In this document: one piece after another, positions 21,313 through 31,830 of the stretch
How positions within the stretch are numbered: position 1 is the stretch's first letter
Layout: every line of letters starts with the position of its first letter
Assembly: GCF_003590095.1 (NCBI RefSeq)
Contig: NC_039488.1
Location: 9,486,001 to 9,550,000, forward strand
Length of the DNA: 64,000 bases
DNA from: Trichoplusia ni
Taxonomy: Eukaryota > Arthropoda > Insecta > Lepidoptera > Noctuidae
Direction of reading: 5' to 3'
Notes under the pieces: generated by a model
Database searches by the model: none
Told to the model about the DNA's origin: nothing
What the model saw: only the letters and a program-made list of their open reading frames with translations
Program-made: the position numbers and the translations under genes

Positions 21313-24300
21313 TTAATCATCACCATTTAGTGAGTGCACTGAACGTAAAACCGCTGGCGAGGTAGCCTTATCTACACCACTAATCGTGAACACTTCACTA
21401 CACTTATGCACTGATTCCGTTAAACGCGATGCAACCGGTCCCAGATCCGCCGGCGCAACCGTCATCGGCCCCGCCCCAGCAGCCTCCTGGCCCTGGGGGG
21501 CCGGCGAAGCTGATATTCCGCCCGTAGCTCGAAGTTTCTTGATGAGATACACGACGACGCCACTCAATATGATAACCGCTGTTACACTGACGTACAGCAC
21601 AGTGTAGTGATGAACGTCATGAATACTCAGATCTGTAGACGACTGTTCCTTAACCTCGTCAATCTGAGCCTTTAACTGATTCCAAATGAGCTGATGATCT
21701 TCAGCCTCGCTAATATTATCTGGTACAGACGTTTTCATGATTCTATTTAGTACAGACACCTCTGGGACTTCGATATGATAGTGAACATTTAAATGATTGA
21801 TAAAATTATTATGAGCATAAATACTAAACGTATCCCCTTTCAATGTGCAACCTTGACCTAGGGTAATAATCCCGTTGCCGATAAGATTAGTCATGCTTAC
21901 TCCGCTGGTGCAAATAATGCGAACTTGGCATTCCGAGCAGCACGTATACAACCAGGTGTTCGGCCTGTGCAATTTGATCCATTGCTCTTCGCACGACGAT
22001 TTTACAGACTTACATAATTTCTCGTGATTAATGGTTTTGATTTCACAGACAGACTGCTTCATTTTCAGATCGTAAATGGGCATGTTAAATGAGCATAAAA
22101 ATATATCGTTGGGAACATGAGTGCACGACTGTAGATCTGTTTCTGATAGAAGAAACGCTGTATCCTTGCGTAGATTGTAAGCTATGAATTGTACTGATGG
22201 AAGTAGACGAAAGTACTGCTGTCCTCTGGTCTGTGTGATAGATATGATTTCATTCAACTCAAACAATTCATTGCTTAGGAGTGGAACCTTGATTTCTATG
22301 ATTAAATAGTTAGAGACAACCCTAGCTGATACTTTAAGTAATCGATACAAGTCCTTGATGTTTTTTAAATCCACTGGAATCATAAGTTTACCATTTAGTT
22401 GGCTGGAGATGATGCTCAGCTGATAAGATAACTGCTCCGGTGATAACAAATGACTGTCAATGCGCCCGTGTGAAATATCCGTAACTGTACCAATCAAAGT
22501 TTGCTGAATCCAACGAATGTTTGATAGAATGATAGATGCAGCTAGAGCTGATGATGTGATATAAAGACCATCTTGATTATCCAGACGTACTTGATTAATC
22601 TCAAGCGACATATTTTGAAGACGTTGCTTGATAAATGAAAATTGTTTATTCATGATGTTTTCATTACGACGTATGATATTAAATTCTGATTCTAGAATAC
22701 TTGTCTGATTTTTGATAAGATTTTGAAGATGCTTTTCATTTTGACTGATCTGCTCGATGTCACTCTTGTATTTTTCGGCAAACCTCTCATCCAGTACACC
22801 GAATAATGAATTAGCAATATAACCCAATCCGTTTACTAATCCTCTTCTTTGCCTCTTGGGACTTTGATATTTAAGTAACATGTCATAATGTTCAATTTCG
22901 TTAATCTCGTGCTCTAGCTGAAAAATGATACTCTGATATTGTTTACTTGGATGGGTGATGCACAATGACTTAATGTGATCCACGTAACCCTTGATATCTG
23001 ATAAGCCTTTCCAGTAGGTCGTCATGTTGTAGTAGACAACTAGACGCCATTCATCTTTGATATACTGAAGATTTGATACTCTATCGAAATATATAGCTTG
23101 ATTCTCGTCTAATGACGTCACGTTATATGATTCATGATTTTGTATATTTTGTGGATAAGTAGGCGATAATAACATGAAGAATAATAATAAGAAACTAATG
23201 AAGAAATTATTGAATGATACGGTGTTGCAAGAACGTCGTGTGCGCTTGCTTCGCTCGTCTTCATTAGATGATGATGGTGATAAAAGAGATGATTTCTCTT
23301 TATTGATATTTTTATCTTGTGTCGTGTCTTCCTTGACTGGCAACAACACAAGTTTGCTGACGGGGCGTTTTATGATATTATTGTTCGTTTTTAAAGTGAC
23401 TACCCTAACATAGCCATCTTTTCCTGGATGAACCTCTTGAATACGTCCTAACGCCCACTTGCCAGGTGGCAAGTTTTCTTCCTTGATAAGAACTACGTCA
23501 TCAACTTCAAAGTTCCTATTTGGCTTACGCCATTTTGACCTAGCCTGCAGTTGTTGAAGATATTCGCTTGACCACCTCTTCCAAAGCTGTTTGTTCATAG
23601 ATTGAATGAGTTGCCACCGTGTTGATAGATAGATGTGATCTGGATCTGTTTGTGGCCTAGATAAAAGTGGACCACCAACCAAAAAGTGTCCTGGCGTGAG
23701 AAAATCGTCGTCAGGGCTTTCAGTCAGCTGACAGAGAGGCCTTGAGTTAAGGCATGCCTCAATTTGATGAAGTAGAGTAGTAAACTCCTCGTAAGTGAGC
23801 TTCTGATCTCCGATGATGCGTTTTAGATGATATTTAAGGCTTTTTACCGCCGCTTCCCAAAGACCGCCAGCACTTGGCCACGCTGGAGCGTTGAAGTGCC
23901 ACTCTATGCTCATGTCATTGATGTTATTGAAGAAATCGGTGTTGATAGTGGCTAAGATATCTTGATACTCCTTCTTAATAATACGATTGGCGCCTACGAA
24001 ATTCCTGCCATTGTCACTGTATACGTGACTAGGCGTACCACGTCGCGCTGAAAACCTACGAAAGGCTGCTAAAAATGCTGGAGTGCTCAGATCGGAAACT
24101 AGTTCCAGATGAACAGCTTTGGTGGACAAACAAACAAATACAGCAATATATCCCTTGACCGTTTTGATTCCACGTCCCTTGTTGGCCTTCAACTCAACAT
24201 GTCCGGTAAAATCGACACCGGTGTGAGAAAAAGGTCGTGACGGGGTTACTCGAGGCTGTGGAAGATCAGCCATGATCTGAGAATATTGTGATTGATTGAA

Positions 24301-27300
24301 GCGCTGACACTTAATGCAGGACCTCAACTTCCTCTTGACAGTACGAATTCCGCTTATTATCCAATATCTATCTCTGATGTATGAGAGTGTCAGCCGCGGG
24401 CCTCCATGCAGTGTAGACATGTGAGCCTGATGAATGATTAAATCGGTGAGACGACTATGATTTGATAATATAACGGGGTGCTTTGATGAATCGCTGATAC
24501 ATGCGTTTTTGAGTCGTCCACCCACTCGAAGGATACCGTGCTCATCCAAGAAAGGATTAAGACATGATATTTTGCTTTTAGGATGCACATGTCCCTTTTG
24601 ATTGATAGCTTGAATGTCCTCATGAAATTCATGTGATTGATTATTTTTGATAATGATATTCAATGCATTGTCCATTTCTGATGACGTCAATATATCCGTA
24701 ATTCCTGTATGTTGGCCTCGTGTCCGCGATATGAAACGTGATATCCAAGCGACTATTTTTACGATGCGAGTCAAAGAACTGTAATTGTGTAGTAACTCGT
24801 GTATGAATGAAATATGATTTTGATGTAAGGCAGTGTTCACACTAAGTTTCTTGAGTTCTAAATCTGGTGATTGATATGAAGTGATAGGTAAGGTACTACG
24901 ATCGAAATGGTTTATCCATTTCGGTCCCTGCCGCCACAACGGATGATTCGACAACTTCTGTGATGTCAGACCCCGAGTGGCACAATCTGCAGCATTTTCC
25001 TCTGACCTCACATGATGCCAACATGATGATGGAACGATATTAATGATTTTGATGATTCTATTAGCCACGAACTGCTTCCACCTCTTCACATCTCCTTGGA
25101 TCCATCCTAAAACTATCATGGAGTCCGTCCAGGCATAAATATCCACATTCTGGTTTGATAAGGATTCCATGACCTTCTTGATTAATTGAGAAAGCAGTAC
25201 CGCACCACACAGTTCAAGTCGTGGCAATGACACCGTTTTTGCCAGAGGTGCTAACTTTGTTTTCGCTACGGCAAGCCTTGATGTGTACTCGCCCTTATCG
25301 TCTTTTGATACTACATATACAACACATGCGTATGCTTTATCCGAAGCGTCACAAAATGCATGTATTTGATATAATTGATTTGTGTTACCAAGATAACGTG
25401 GTATGATAAATTGATCAATAATTTTGAGATCACTCCTGAGCTGGATCCAATCATCTTGAATTGATTGTGGAACTTCCTCATCCCATGATAAATTTGAGGA
25501 CCACGCATTTTGAAAAAGTAGTTTCGCTCTGATTGATAGTGGAGACAGCCAACCCAAGGGGTCAAATAGCTTAGAGATTTCAGATAGCAGCTGTCTCTTT
25601 GTGACGCGTTTATTATGATACTGTAATTGATTTTGAAAGCTAAAGCTATCAGTTGATGGATTCCATCTCAACCCAAGCGTTTTCGTCGATTCTGAGCACT
25701 TGAAGTCGAATGGGCTATTAAGTTGTTCAGATGATAGATCCCCGAGCAACTCCGGTTCATTACTGGACCACTTACGAAGATTCATGCCAGCACCCTTCAG
25801 CATCTCAATGAGTTGATGCTGCAGCTCCCTGGCTTGATTGATGGTATTTGCTCCACTCAACAGATCGTCCATGTAAAACGATTGATTTAATGCTGACGCA
25901 GCTAATGGGTACTTATCGGCATCGTCTATTGCCAACTGTTTAAGCGTTCTCATCGCTAAGTATGGAGCGGCCTTAGTACCGTACGTCACGGTAGTAAGAT
26001 GATATTCACGGAGTAACTCTTGAGGGGATTTTCTCCAAATTATGGATTGTAAATGATGATCTGATTGTCTGATAAATATTTGACGGAACATTTTCTCTAT
26101 GTCCGCCGTGATAACGTACTTATAGGTTCTCCAGTTTAAGATAAGTGTCATAAGGTCTTTTTGAAGATTCGGTCCGCAGCACATGAGGTCGTTTAGACTT
26201 TTACCTGACGATGATTTCGCCGACGCATTGAAAACGACGCGAAGTTTCGTCGTTGTTGAATCTAATTTCATTACGCCGTGATGTGGTAAATAGAAGGCAC
26301 GTTTTGAATCGTCGACATTATTGGCACTACACATGTGACCCAGTTGTTGATATTCGGACATAAATGATATGTAATTATCCGAAAATGATAGATTATTGGA
26401 CATTTTTCGTTCCAACTGTTTGAATTGTGCAACTGCCTTTGATTTAGATGATCCAAGCTGATTTTCGTATTCGGGTTTCATGGGTATGCCAACCTCGTAT
26501 CTGCCAGTGTCTAATCGACGAGTAGATAGTTGATAGAACTCTTCACAATACTGCTCTTCACTAGTCAGAGATGATGATGATGTGTCAACGTCCTCTATCT
26601 CCCAATATTTTGATAGGTCTGATAAGTCGGTTGTTACGATATGACAATTAAATGTGCGAACGTTGCCAGACAGAATCCATCCGAGCGCAGTCTGTTGCGC
26701 AATCGGAGCCTGCGCTGGGCCTTTGATAAGACCGTCCATGATGATCTGTGAATAAATGCTGACATCCAAGAGAATATCGATAGGCTTCGACACATTGTAT
26801 TCAGGATCAGCTAATTGAAGATGCTGGAGATGAGACCATAATTGTTTTTTGAATGGCATGCTAGGCAAGTTTTTTGCGACCTTTGATAAAACGAGTGCCT
26901 CTGTAGTAAAATGATAATCGCCGTAGATTGATTGACAGTCGATAGATACCAGTCCCTTACTCTGGCTAGCACTAGAACCTATACCAGAGACCGATGCGTT
27001 GTAACGTCTCCGCTGCAATCCTAATCGTTGTACAGCATTCTCTGATATTAAGGATATTTGTGACCCTTGATCCAGGAGGGCCCTGAGGGTTGCGTAGGTG
27101 CCGTCAGAACACCTAACATTGATCGATAGTGTGGTTAGCAATAACTCTTCGTCCTCAGTTGCGACATGATTGACATTAACATGCTTGTTTGATGATTTTG
27201 TTGACGAAACGGTCATTGCAGATGATGATGATGAAACTGCTTGAGGAACAGATTTTGATGATGGCATACACGCTTCATGGAGTATGGTATGATGATCACC

Positions 27301-28920
27301 TTGACAGGTTTTGCAACGTTTCGTCGAAGTACATTGAACTCCATCGTGACTGAATAGGCAGTTTTGACAAATATTTGATTTAGCAACTGTCCTCAATTGC
27401 ATATCCGGTGCCATGGCGATAAATTTTTTGCACGAAAACAAATTGCGATTATGATGTAAATTGCAAACTGAGCACTTTGAAGTATGAGTAATGACGGCTT
27501 GATAATTCCTGTTATTGAAACCTTTATAACCGTGATGTTTATTATAATTATTTAGCAACTTTGATTGATTCGAGGTTCGCTTGATTGATGTTGAGGGTTC
27601 CTTATCATTTTTATGAATGGGTTCTAAAGCGGTGAACTTACCCTCGAGAAATGTCATTAACTCATTTAACGTTGGTAAATCGCGGGGTGCCTTACGCGCT
27701 TCCTTGTAGTCAGCATAAGTGTCAGAGTCTAATTTTTTGCACAATAAATGAACCAACAAAGGATCCCATGTACATGTATCAACGCCAAGGTTGTGAATCG
27801 CGTGAATACATTCGGTAGTGGTATCATATAGCTTCTTGATTTCAAATGATGACTGCTTTTGAATGATAGGCTGATTGAGAAAGATTTCGATTTGATTTGT
27901 AAAAAGAACTTGAGAGTTGTTGTACCGATGTAATAAGATCTCCCATGCGGTATCATAGTTCTCCGATGAGATATGTAGATGATAGATGAGACGCTCAGCT
28001 TCACCCCTAAGTTTTCCCTTTAGATGTTGCATCTTCTGAGCTTTAGTAATAGAATTGTTGTTATGAATTGTCTCGGTAAACAAATCATAAAAGGTTGGCC
28101 ACTGAGTATAATTTCCGCTGAACACAGGTAATTCAAGTTGCGGAGTTGATTTTTCTAAATGAGTTGTAGATGAAATTTTCTTATTCAACTCACGTTTGAT
28201 ATTTTTGTAGGCCAATTCATGACGATTAAATTCCTCGTCGTATGATATATCTCCACCAGCAAGTATATGATCGATTTGCAAATGTTGAGCATCAATAACT
28301 TTCCACTTAGATTGAACGCTCTTGAGCTCATCTTCTAGTTCCCATTTATCTGTTATAATATCAACTTTGATGCCCTTGATAAGTCGACTAAATGCCCTAA
28401 AATTAGTCCGTTGCAATGATAATAACTCGTCTAACTTTCCATCTGGTTGAGTCGATTTTGATGATTTTCCGTAAGAGGATAAAAGATTACGTATAGATTG
28501 ATAAAGTTCCTTGCCTTTCTGATAGGTGTTGTCAAGGAAATACTCAACCATCTCCGTTCTATGCTCAGAAATTTTTTGATGATTTAGCTCGAACTCTCCC
28601 CAGAGGTTGTCTAGCGTCTCTAACCGTTTTTTAATGTATTCGGGATTTTTGCGAGAATCGGAGTCTTTATTGAAGTTGATCTTTATGGTGCTGATATTGG
28701 AGATGATATCAGATTGACGGGCAATAAGAGATTCCATGATGAGAGTAAAAGGAACAGTCTTACTTGATAAATGATGATCCAGATGATGACTTCTAAAGCA
28801 CCTGCCGGTGATTCTAACGAAGCTGATAGCGGACGCTGAACCCTCGCGCCTCCGATGAGATGAAGATGATTGGAGCTCTACGGAGCCCGATGATGATGAT
28901 TTCACGCGGCGATTACACAC
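21313..28920 (-). CDS. Gag-Pol-Env polyprotein of the BEL/Pao element (single 2,535-codon frame)
   Basis: No stop or frameshift. Approximate residue positions: Gag with DUF1759-like region about 265-415; Cys/His knuckles about 483-548; aspartic protease with a DQG active-site triplet at 617-619; reverse transcriptase with first catalytic Asp in TADIEKMF (940) and YMDD at 1016-1019; RNase H acidic residues near 1191, 1236 and 1266; integrase HHCC finger about 1500-1538; integrase DDE residues near 1570, 1636 and 1689; DUF5641-like segment about 1768-1862. Then, in the same frame, come a hydrophobic segment (about 1905-1921), a furin-type site KRQRR followed by a Gly-rich fusion-peptide-like GLVNGLG (about 2022-2033), a coiled-coil-like Asn/Gln-rich region, many Cys and a membrane segment (about 2440-2460). 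The second part resembles insect errantivirus and baculovirus F-type glycoproteins. Met 62 (at 28737) is an alternative start; the first 61 residues are low-complexity. Confidence 0.93.
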   Translation of the reverse strand: MCNRRVKSSSSGSVELQSSSSHRRREGSASAISFVRITGRCFRSHHLDHHLSSKTVPFTLIMESLIARQSDIISNISTIKINFNKDSDSRKNPEYIKKRLETLDNLWGEFELNHQKISEHRTEMVEYFLDNTYQKGKELYQSIRNLLSSYGKSSKSTQPDGKLDELLSLQRTNFRAFSRLIKGIKVDIITDKWELEDELKSVQSKWKVIDAQHLQIDHILAGGDISYDEEFNRHELAYKNIKRELNKKISSTTHLEKSTPQLELPVFSGNYTQWPTFYDLFTETIHNNNSITKAQKMQHLKGKLRGEAERLIYHLHISSENYDTAWEILLHRYNNSQVLFTNQIEIFLNQPIIQKQSSFEIKKLYDTTTECIHAIHNLGVDTCTWDPLLVHLLCKKLDSDTYADYKEARKAPRDLPTLNELMTFLEGKFTALEPIHKNDKEPSTSIKRTSNQSKLLNNYNKHHGYKGFNNRNYQAVITHTSKCSVCNLHHNRNLFSCKKFIAMAPDMQLRTVAKSNICQNCLFSHDGVQCTSTKRCKTCQGDHHTILHEACMPSSKSVPQAVSSSSSAMTVSSTKSSNKHVNVNHVATEDEELLLTTLSINVRCSDGTYATLRALLDQGSQISLISENAVQRLGLQRRRYNASVSGIGSSASQSKGLVSIDCQSIYGDYHFTTEALVLSKVAKNLPSMPFKKQLWSHLQHLQLADPEYNVSKPIDILLDVSIYSQIIMDGLIKGPAQAPIAQQTALGWILSGNVRTFNCHIVTTDLSDLSKYWEIEDVDTSSSSLTSEEQYCEEFYQLSTRRLDTGRYEVGIPMKPEYENQLGSSKSKAVAQFKQLERKMSNNLSFSDNYISFMSEYQQLGHMCSANNVDDSKRAFYLPHHGVMKLDSTTTKLRVVFNASAKSSSGKSLNDLMCCGPNLQKDLMTLILNWRTYKYVITADIEKMFRQIFIRQSDHHLQSIIWRKSPQELLREYHLTTVTYGTKAAPYLAMRTLKQLAIDDADKYPLAASALNQSFYMDDLLSGANTINQARELQHQLIEMLKGAGMNLRKWSSNEPELLGDLSSEQLNSPFDFKCSESTKTLGLRWNPSTDSFSFQNQLQYHNKRVTKRQLLSEISKLFDPLGWLSPLSIRAKLLFQNAWSSNLSWDEEVPQSIQDDWIQLRSDLKIIDQFIIPRYLGNTNQLYQIHAFCDASDKAYACVVYVVSKDDKGEYTSRLAVAKTKLAPLAKTVSLPRLELCGAVLLSQLIKKVMESLSNQNVDIYAWTDSMIVLGWIQGDVKRWKQFVANRIIKIINIVPSSCWHHVRSEENAADCATRGLTSQKLSNHPLWRQGPKWINHFDRSTLPITSYQSPDLELKKLSVNTALHQNHISFIHELLHNYSSLTRIVKIVAWISRFISRTRGQHTGITDILTSSEMDNALNIIIKNNQSHEFHEDIQAINQKGHVHPKSKISCLNPFLDEHGILRVGGRLKNACISDSSKHPVILSNHSRLTDLIIHQAHMSTLHGGPRLTLSYIRDRYWIISGIRTVKRKLRSCIKCQRFNQSQYSQIMADLPQPRVTPSRPFSHTGVDFTGHVELKANKGRGIKTVKGYIAVFVCLSTKAVHLELVSDLSTPAFLAAFRRFSARRGTPSHVYSDNGRNFVGANRIIKKEYQDILATINTDFFNNINDMSIEWHFNAPAWPSAGGLWEAAVKSLKYHLKRIIGDQKLTYEEFTTLLHQIEACLNSRPLCQLTESPDDDFLTPGHFLVGGPLLSRPQTDPDHIYLSTRWQLIQSMNKQLWKRWSSEYLQQLQARSKWRKPNRNFEVDDVVLIKEENLPPGKWALGRIQEVHPGKDGYVRVVTLKTNNNIIKRPVSKLVLLPVKEDTTQDKNINKEKSSLLSPSSSNEDERSKRTRRSCNTVSFNNFFISFLLLFFMLLSPTYPQNIQNHESYNVTSLDENQAIYFDRVSNLQYIKDEWRLVVYYNMTTYWKGLSDIKGYVDHIKSLCITHPSKQYQSIIFQLEHEINEIEHYDMLLKYQSPKRQRRGLVNGLGYIANSLFGVLDERFAEKYKSDIEQISQNEKHLQNLIKNQTSILESEFNIIRRNENIMNKQFSFIKQRLQNMSLEINQVRLDNQDGLYITSSALAASIILSNIRWIQQTLIGTVTDISHGRIDSHLLSPEQLSYQLSIISSQLNGKLMIPVDLKNIKDLYRLLKVSARVVSNYLIIEIKVPLLSNELFELNEIISITQTRGQQYFRLLPSVQFIAYNLRKDTAFLLSETDLQSCTHVPNDIFLCSFNMPIYDLKMKQSVCEIKTINHEKLCKSVKSSCEEQWIKLHRPNTWLYTCCSECQVRIICTSGVSMTNLIGNGIITLGQGCTLKGDTFSIYAHNNFINHLNVHYHIEVPEVSVLNRIMKTSVPDNISEAEDHQLIWNQLKAQIDEVKEQSSTDLSIHDVHHYTVLYVSVTAVIILSGVVVYLIKKLRATGGISASPAPQGQEAAGAGPMTVAPADLGPVASRLTESVHKCSEVFTISGVDKATSPAVLRSVHSLNGDD

Positions 28921-28976
28921 ACGTATCTCTCTGACCAGAACGCGCGCTAGGTCAAAGTATCGCGAAGAGGTCCCGC

Positions 28977-28995
28977 AATCCGGCTCGAAGGACCA
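28977..28995 (-). other. Primer-binding site, probably for tRNA-Tyr
   Basis: Eight bases inside the 5' LTR the element strand reads TGGTCCTTCGAGCCGG and continues ATT. This is complementary to the 3' acceptor end of eukaryotic tRNA-Tyr (…CCGGCTCGAAGGACCA). The tRNA assignment is from memory of tRNA-Tyr sequences. Confidence 0.75.
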
Positions 28996-29003
28996 AAAAA
29001 AAA

Positions 29004-29205
29004 TGTAGGGATGATCCCCTACACCTTTAGTGATATAATGATGATGGGTCGATCCTATTAGGATAATGAAATAAAACCGGCCACGATGAATGTTAGATTA
29101 ACACTAAATTTATTATTATAGATTTTACATATTTGCAACATTATAAAAGCTGCGTGTGCAGAATGCACGAGCGTAACTCGTTTGAGTAATGTACGGTTCC
29201 GTACA
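29004..29205 (-). repeat. 5' LTR of the BEL/Pao element
   Basis: 202 bp, TG...CA bounded on the element strand. I found no difference from the other LTR on direct comparison. It contains a TATA-like TTTATAA (plus TTATAAA near 29141) that could serve as promoter. Both ends are near-palindromic. Confidence 0.95.
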
Positions 29206-29210
29206 GTAAG
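29206..29210. repeat. Target-site duplication, right copy
   Basis: GTAAG immediately after the right LTR, matching the left flank. Confidence 0.9.
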
Positions 29211-31800
29211 CAAATAAGTAGAATACGTTTTTACGTTTTTAAACGTATTATAAAACAATTTCCTCACGAGTGACGCAAAAAATAAAAATTGTTATAAAAA
29301 CGGTAGCGTTATATTTTACCCCTTAATATTAAAGCGGGTAGCAGACAGCAGCCTCTCATGTAGACTAGGGCGAGGTGTCCCTTTCCGTGCGCGGTGTATA
29401 ACTCTATTTTCCCTAAGCTAGGGAGGATAAACGTTTGAATTTAGTTCTAAAAGTGTGTTCCGGTTATTGATGACTTTGCGAACACCTAGGGAGAGCACTC
29501 ACATTTGGATCAATATGTATTTTTGTTGCTATGTCGTAGAGATAACTTCATCATTAATATCGTTGTTAGTTATAGGTGCTTGCACAGAAGTTGTCAGTTG
29601 GTTTAGGGACTAAATGGACCCGCACGTCCGGACAAACATCGCGGGAATTCGAAACTCAAACAAGTTTAAGCAAATTTATAACTTCCGGATTGGGAACAGG
29701 CTGTTCCGGACTGTAACCTTCTTGCTATCATCTTACTTACACATCAAACCACTATCTGAACAAACATCGAAAGTACTAAAGAAGTCGGTAATTAAGTTGT
29801 TGATAAATCGCAAGAAGTACCCTGAAAACTAATTAAAATAATTGGTTTTTGTTAAAGCCAAAGGACGCGGCCAGTGATAAATAAAATTGAAGCGGTTTCG
29901 TTTACCTAGTCACATGAATAATACAAGGCAGTGATGTAATCTCTTCGCGTTGTAATACAATTTGAATTTCTTATAAACACGCAGGTAAAATAAAATTCAA
30001 TAAACATATTTATCGCTGAAATATTTTCACTCTTGTTATGAATACAAAAGCAGTTTAAACAGCAATGTTGTAATTCAAAAGTAGGTGGACTTCTAAAGAT
30101 AAACTGCGGGGAAATTATATGGAAATAGTTTTCTTGTAGATGTCGATGCTCTGTAGCGAGGAAATGTCGAGATGGTGAACTTTAAGGGCAAGGAACGCGG
30201 GTGCGATGGCCTGTTTGGATTTGAGAAATAGCTAAAAGTCTCGTTTATTACCACACCGTATCGTTCTCACAACGAGATTGTATTGTTATAATATAATTAA
30301 AAATAGTAATACTCTGCTCGGTAGGTACATTTCAATGAACTGTTCGCAAGGAGCACTGTACTTTTATTATTTTACGTTGGTGTAACAAAACGAACAAAGT
30401 TACGTAATCGTGTTATATCAAATGCACGGAGATAGCTAGGGTGCAAGGCACTGGAGGGCGGCGCTCCCGTGCTAGGGGTGCATGCCCGGACTAGCACCTT
30501 TTGTCTCAACTCTTGTGCCACGCAGGTGACCGCATATCTAACACTGATTTATGTGTCAGTAAACCGAGGAAATGTTGATAAAGTTTTATTAAACGACAGA
30601 TTTTGCTTGTATTTGCGTTTTGCAGGCTAGAGCTATCTTATCTATCAATTTATGTAAGAAAGCTTTTATTGACGTGAACAGAATAATTTTATTTTTTTAA
30701 CTGTTGTCGGCAGCGATATTGAAAATAAGAGGATTTATGACAATTTTCAGTATGATTCCAATGAATTGTTGATATAATTGTTATTCAATTTACTTTATAA
30801 GGAGTACAGTACCGTTTACCCCAGTACGTTGCATCACTGTAATATAAATTTGTTAGAATGCCATCGACCGCGAGGTGAGTGAACAAGTCCCGAGTTCAGC
30901 CGAAGGTTCGAAGGTCGTAGTCCGCATGAAGTGTCTTTGTTATATAACATGCAGTCTCACAACTCCTAGCAATGCTCTTTATTTTACAATCGAGTCGTTA
31001 CTTATTAGCTTACGTAATAATTTTGTTACAGAACATCTTAGTTCGAGAACTTTATTATTTTGTAACGGTTGAGAGGTTTCTTTTTTGTTATTATGTAACT
31101 GAAGTCTTGTGATTTTTAATTGTCAATTTGAAAATGTAGAGATTCTAAAACATTCGATCTTATAAAAAAAAACAAAACATTGAATCACGCTTAATGTAAT
31201 ATTTTTTTTGGAATTGTGACATAATAAATTAAGCAAGTAATATTTATTTTCATGAATAATATATTGCCGGTTTAAAAAAGACTAGTGATAGCAGCTAGAT
31301 TTTATATCGTTTGAGCTGTCTCCAAATTGTTCGCGAAAACTAGTTTCCGAGTTTTAGAGAAGGTGAGTCCCGTTGGTGTAGCGGGATGAGCGCCGCGATA
31401 ATCTCTGCCTGCCATCGCGTCGCTCGTATATCAAGCCAGAGACTTTATAAAGAATGAACTGAATATTCGAATAGTACTTTTTTACAAAACCCATTTTGAA
31501 TATGTTAGCAAATTTTGTCCATTGCAGCGCTATTCACTTTCGTTTACACCTAACAAGCTTTTAATGCACTAAACCAATTGTTGCGTAATTACCCACCTGT
31601 TTCAGTTCGGTTGCCCTGAACGTTATTTAAATTAAGTCCCATATTACAAAGCGAACCTCATTTGCGTTTACAAAAGTGCAGATCATATTTTTTTCTTCTG
31701 TGTGTTCGAATTGAAAGCAGTGTAATATTCTTTTTTGTCTGGAAGCGGGCGCCGCGCGCGCCGCGCACAAAGCCTGCCTGGTTTTGTATTCGCTTCCTCA
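29211..31800. other. Giant Mmp2 intron, segment 2
   Basis: AT-rich, no supported gene. It ends at the candidate recursive splice site near 31805. Confidence 0.5.
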
Positions 31801-31830
31801 CTCACCTGGAAACGAAAGAAAAGAAAATGT
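31801..31830 (-). other. Candidate recursive splice site (zero-length exon)
   Basis: On the minus strand a strong pyrimidine tract and 3' splice site are followed at once by a 5' splice site: CTTTCGTTTCCAG|GTGAGT. The junction is between 31806 and 31805, with an adenine-containing TTAATTAAC branch-point-like stretch upstream. This fits the ratchet-point consensus known from long Drosophila introns. Confidence 0.6.

Larger units (their letters stand above)
20953..29205 (-). mobile_element. Complete BEL/Pao LTR retroelement with envelope-like domain (endogenous retrovirus-like)
   Basis: 8,253 bp, oriented minus. It has 202-bp terminal repeats at both ends and a 5-bp direct duplication (GTAAG) at 20948-20952 and 29206-29210. 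Inside the 5' LTR (29205-29004) come an 8-base A/T spacer and a primer-binding site. A polypurine tract precedes the 3' LTR (21154-20953). One uninterrupted frame spans Gag to Env. The RT, integrase and DUF1759/DUF1758/DUF5641-type segments place it in BEL/Pao (Belpaoviridae). It sits within the giant Mmp2 intron in the same orientation as the host gene. Confidence 0.95.

Noticed and set aside
22000..27000. Many short open frames on both strands inside the retroelement
   Set aside because: They are shadows of the long Gag-Pol-Env frame.
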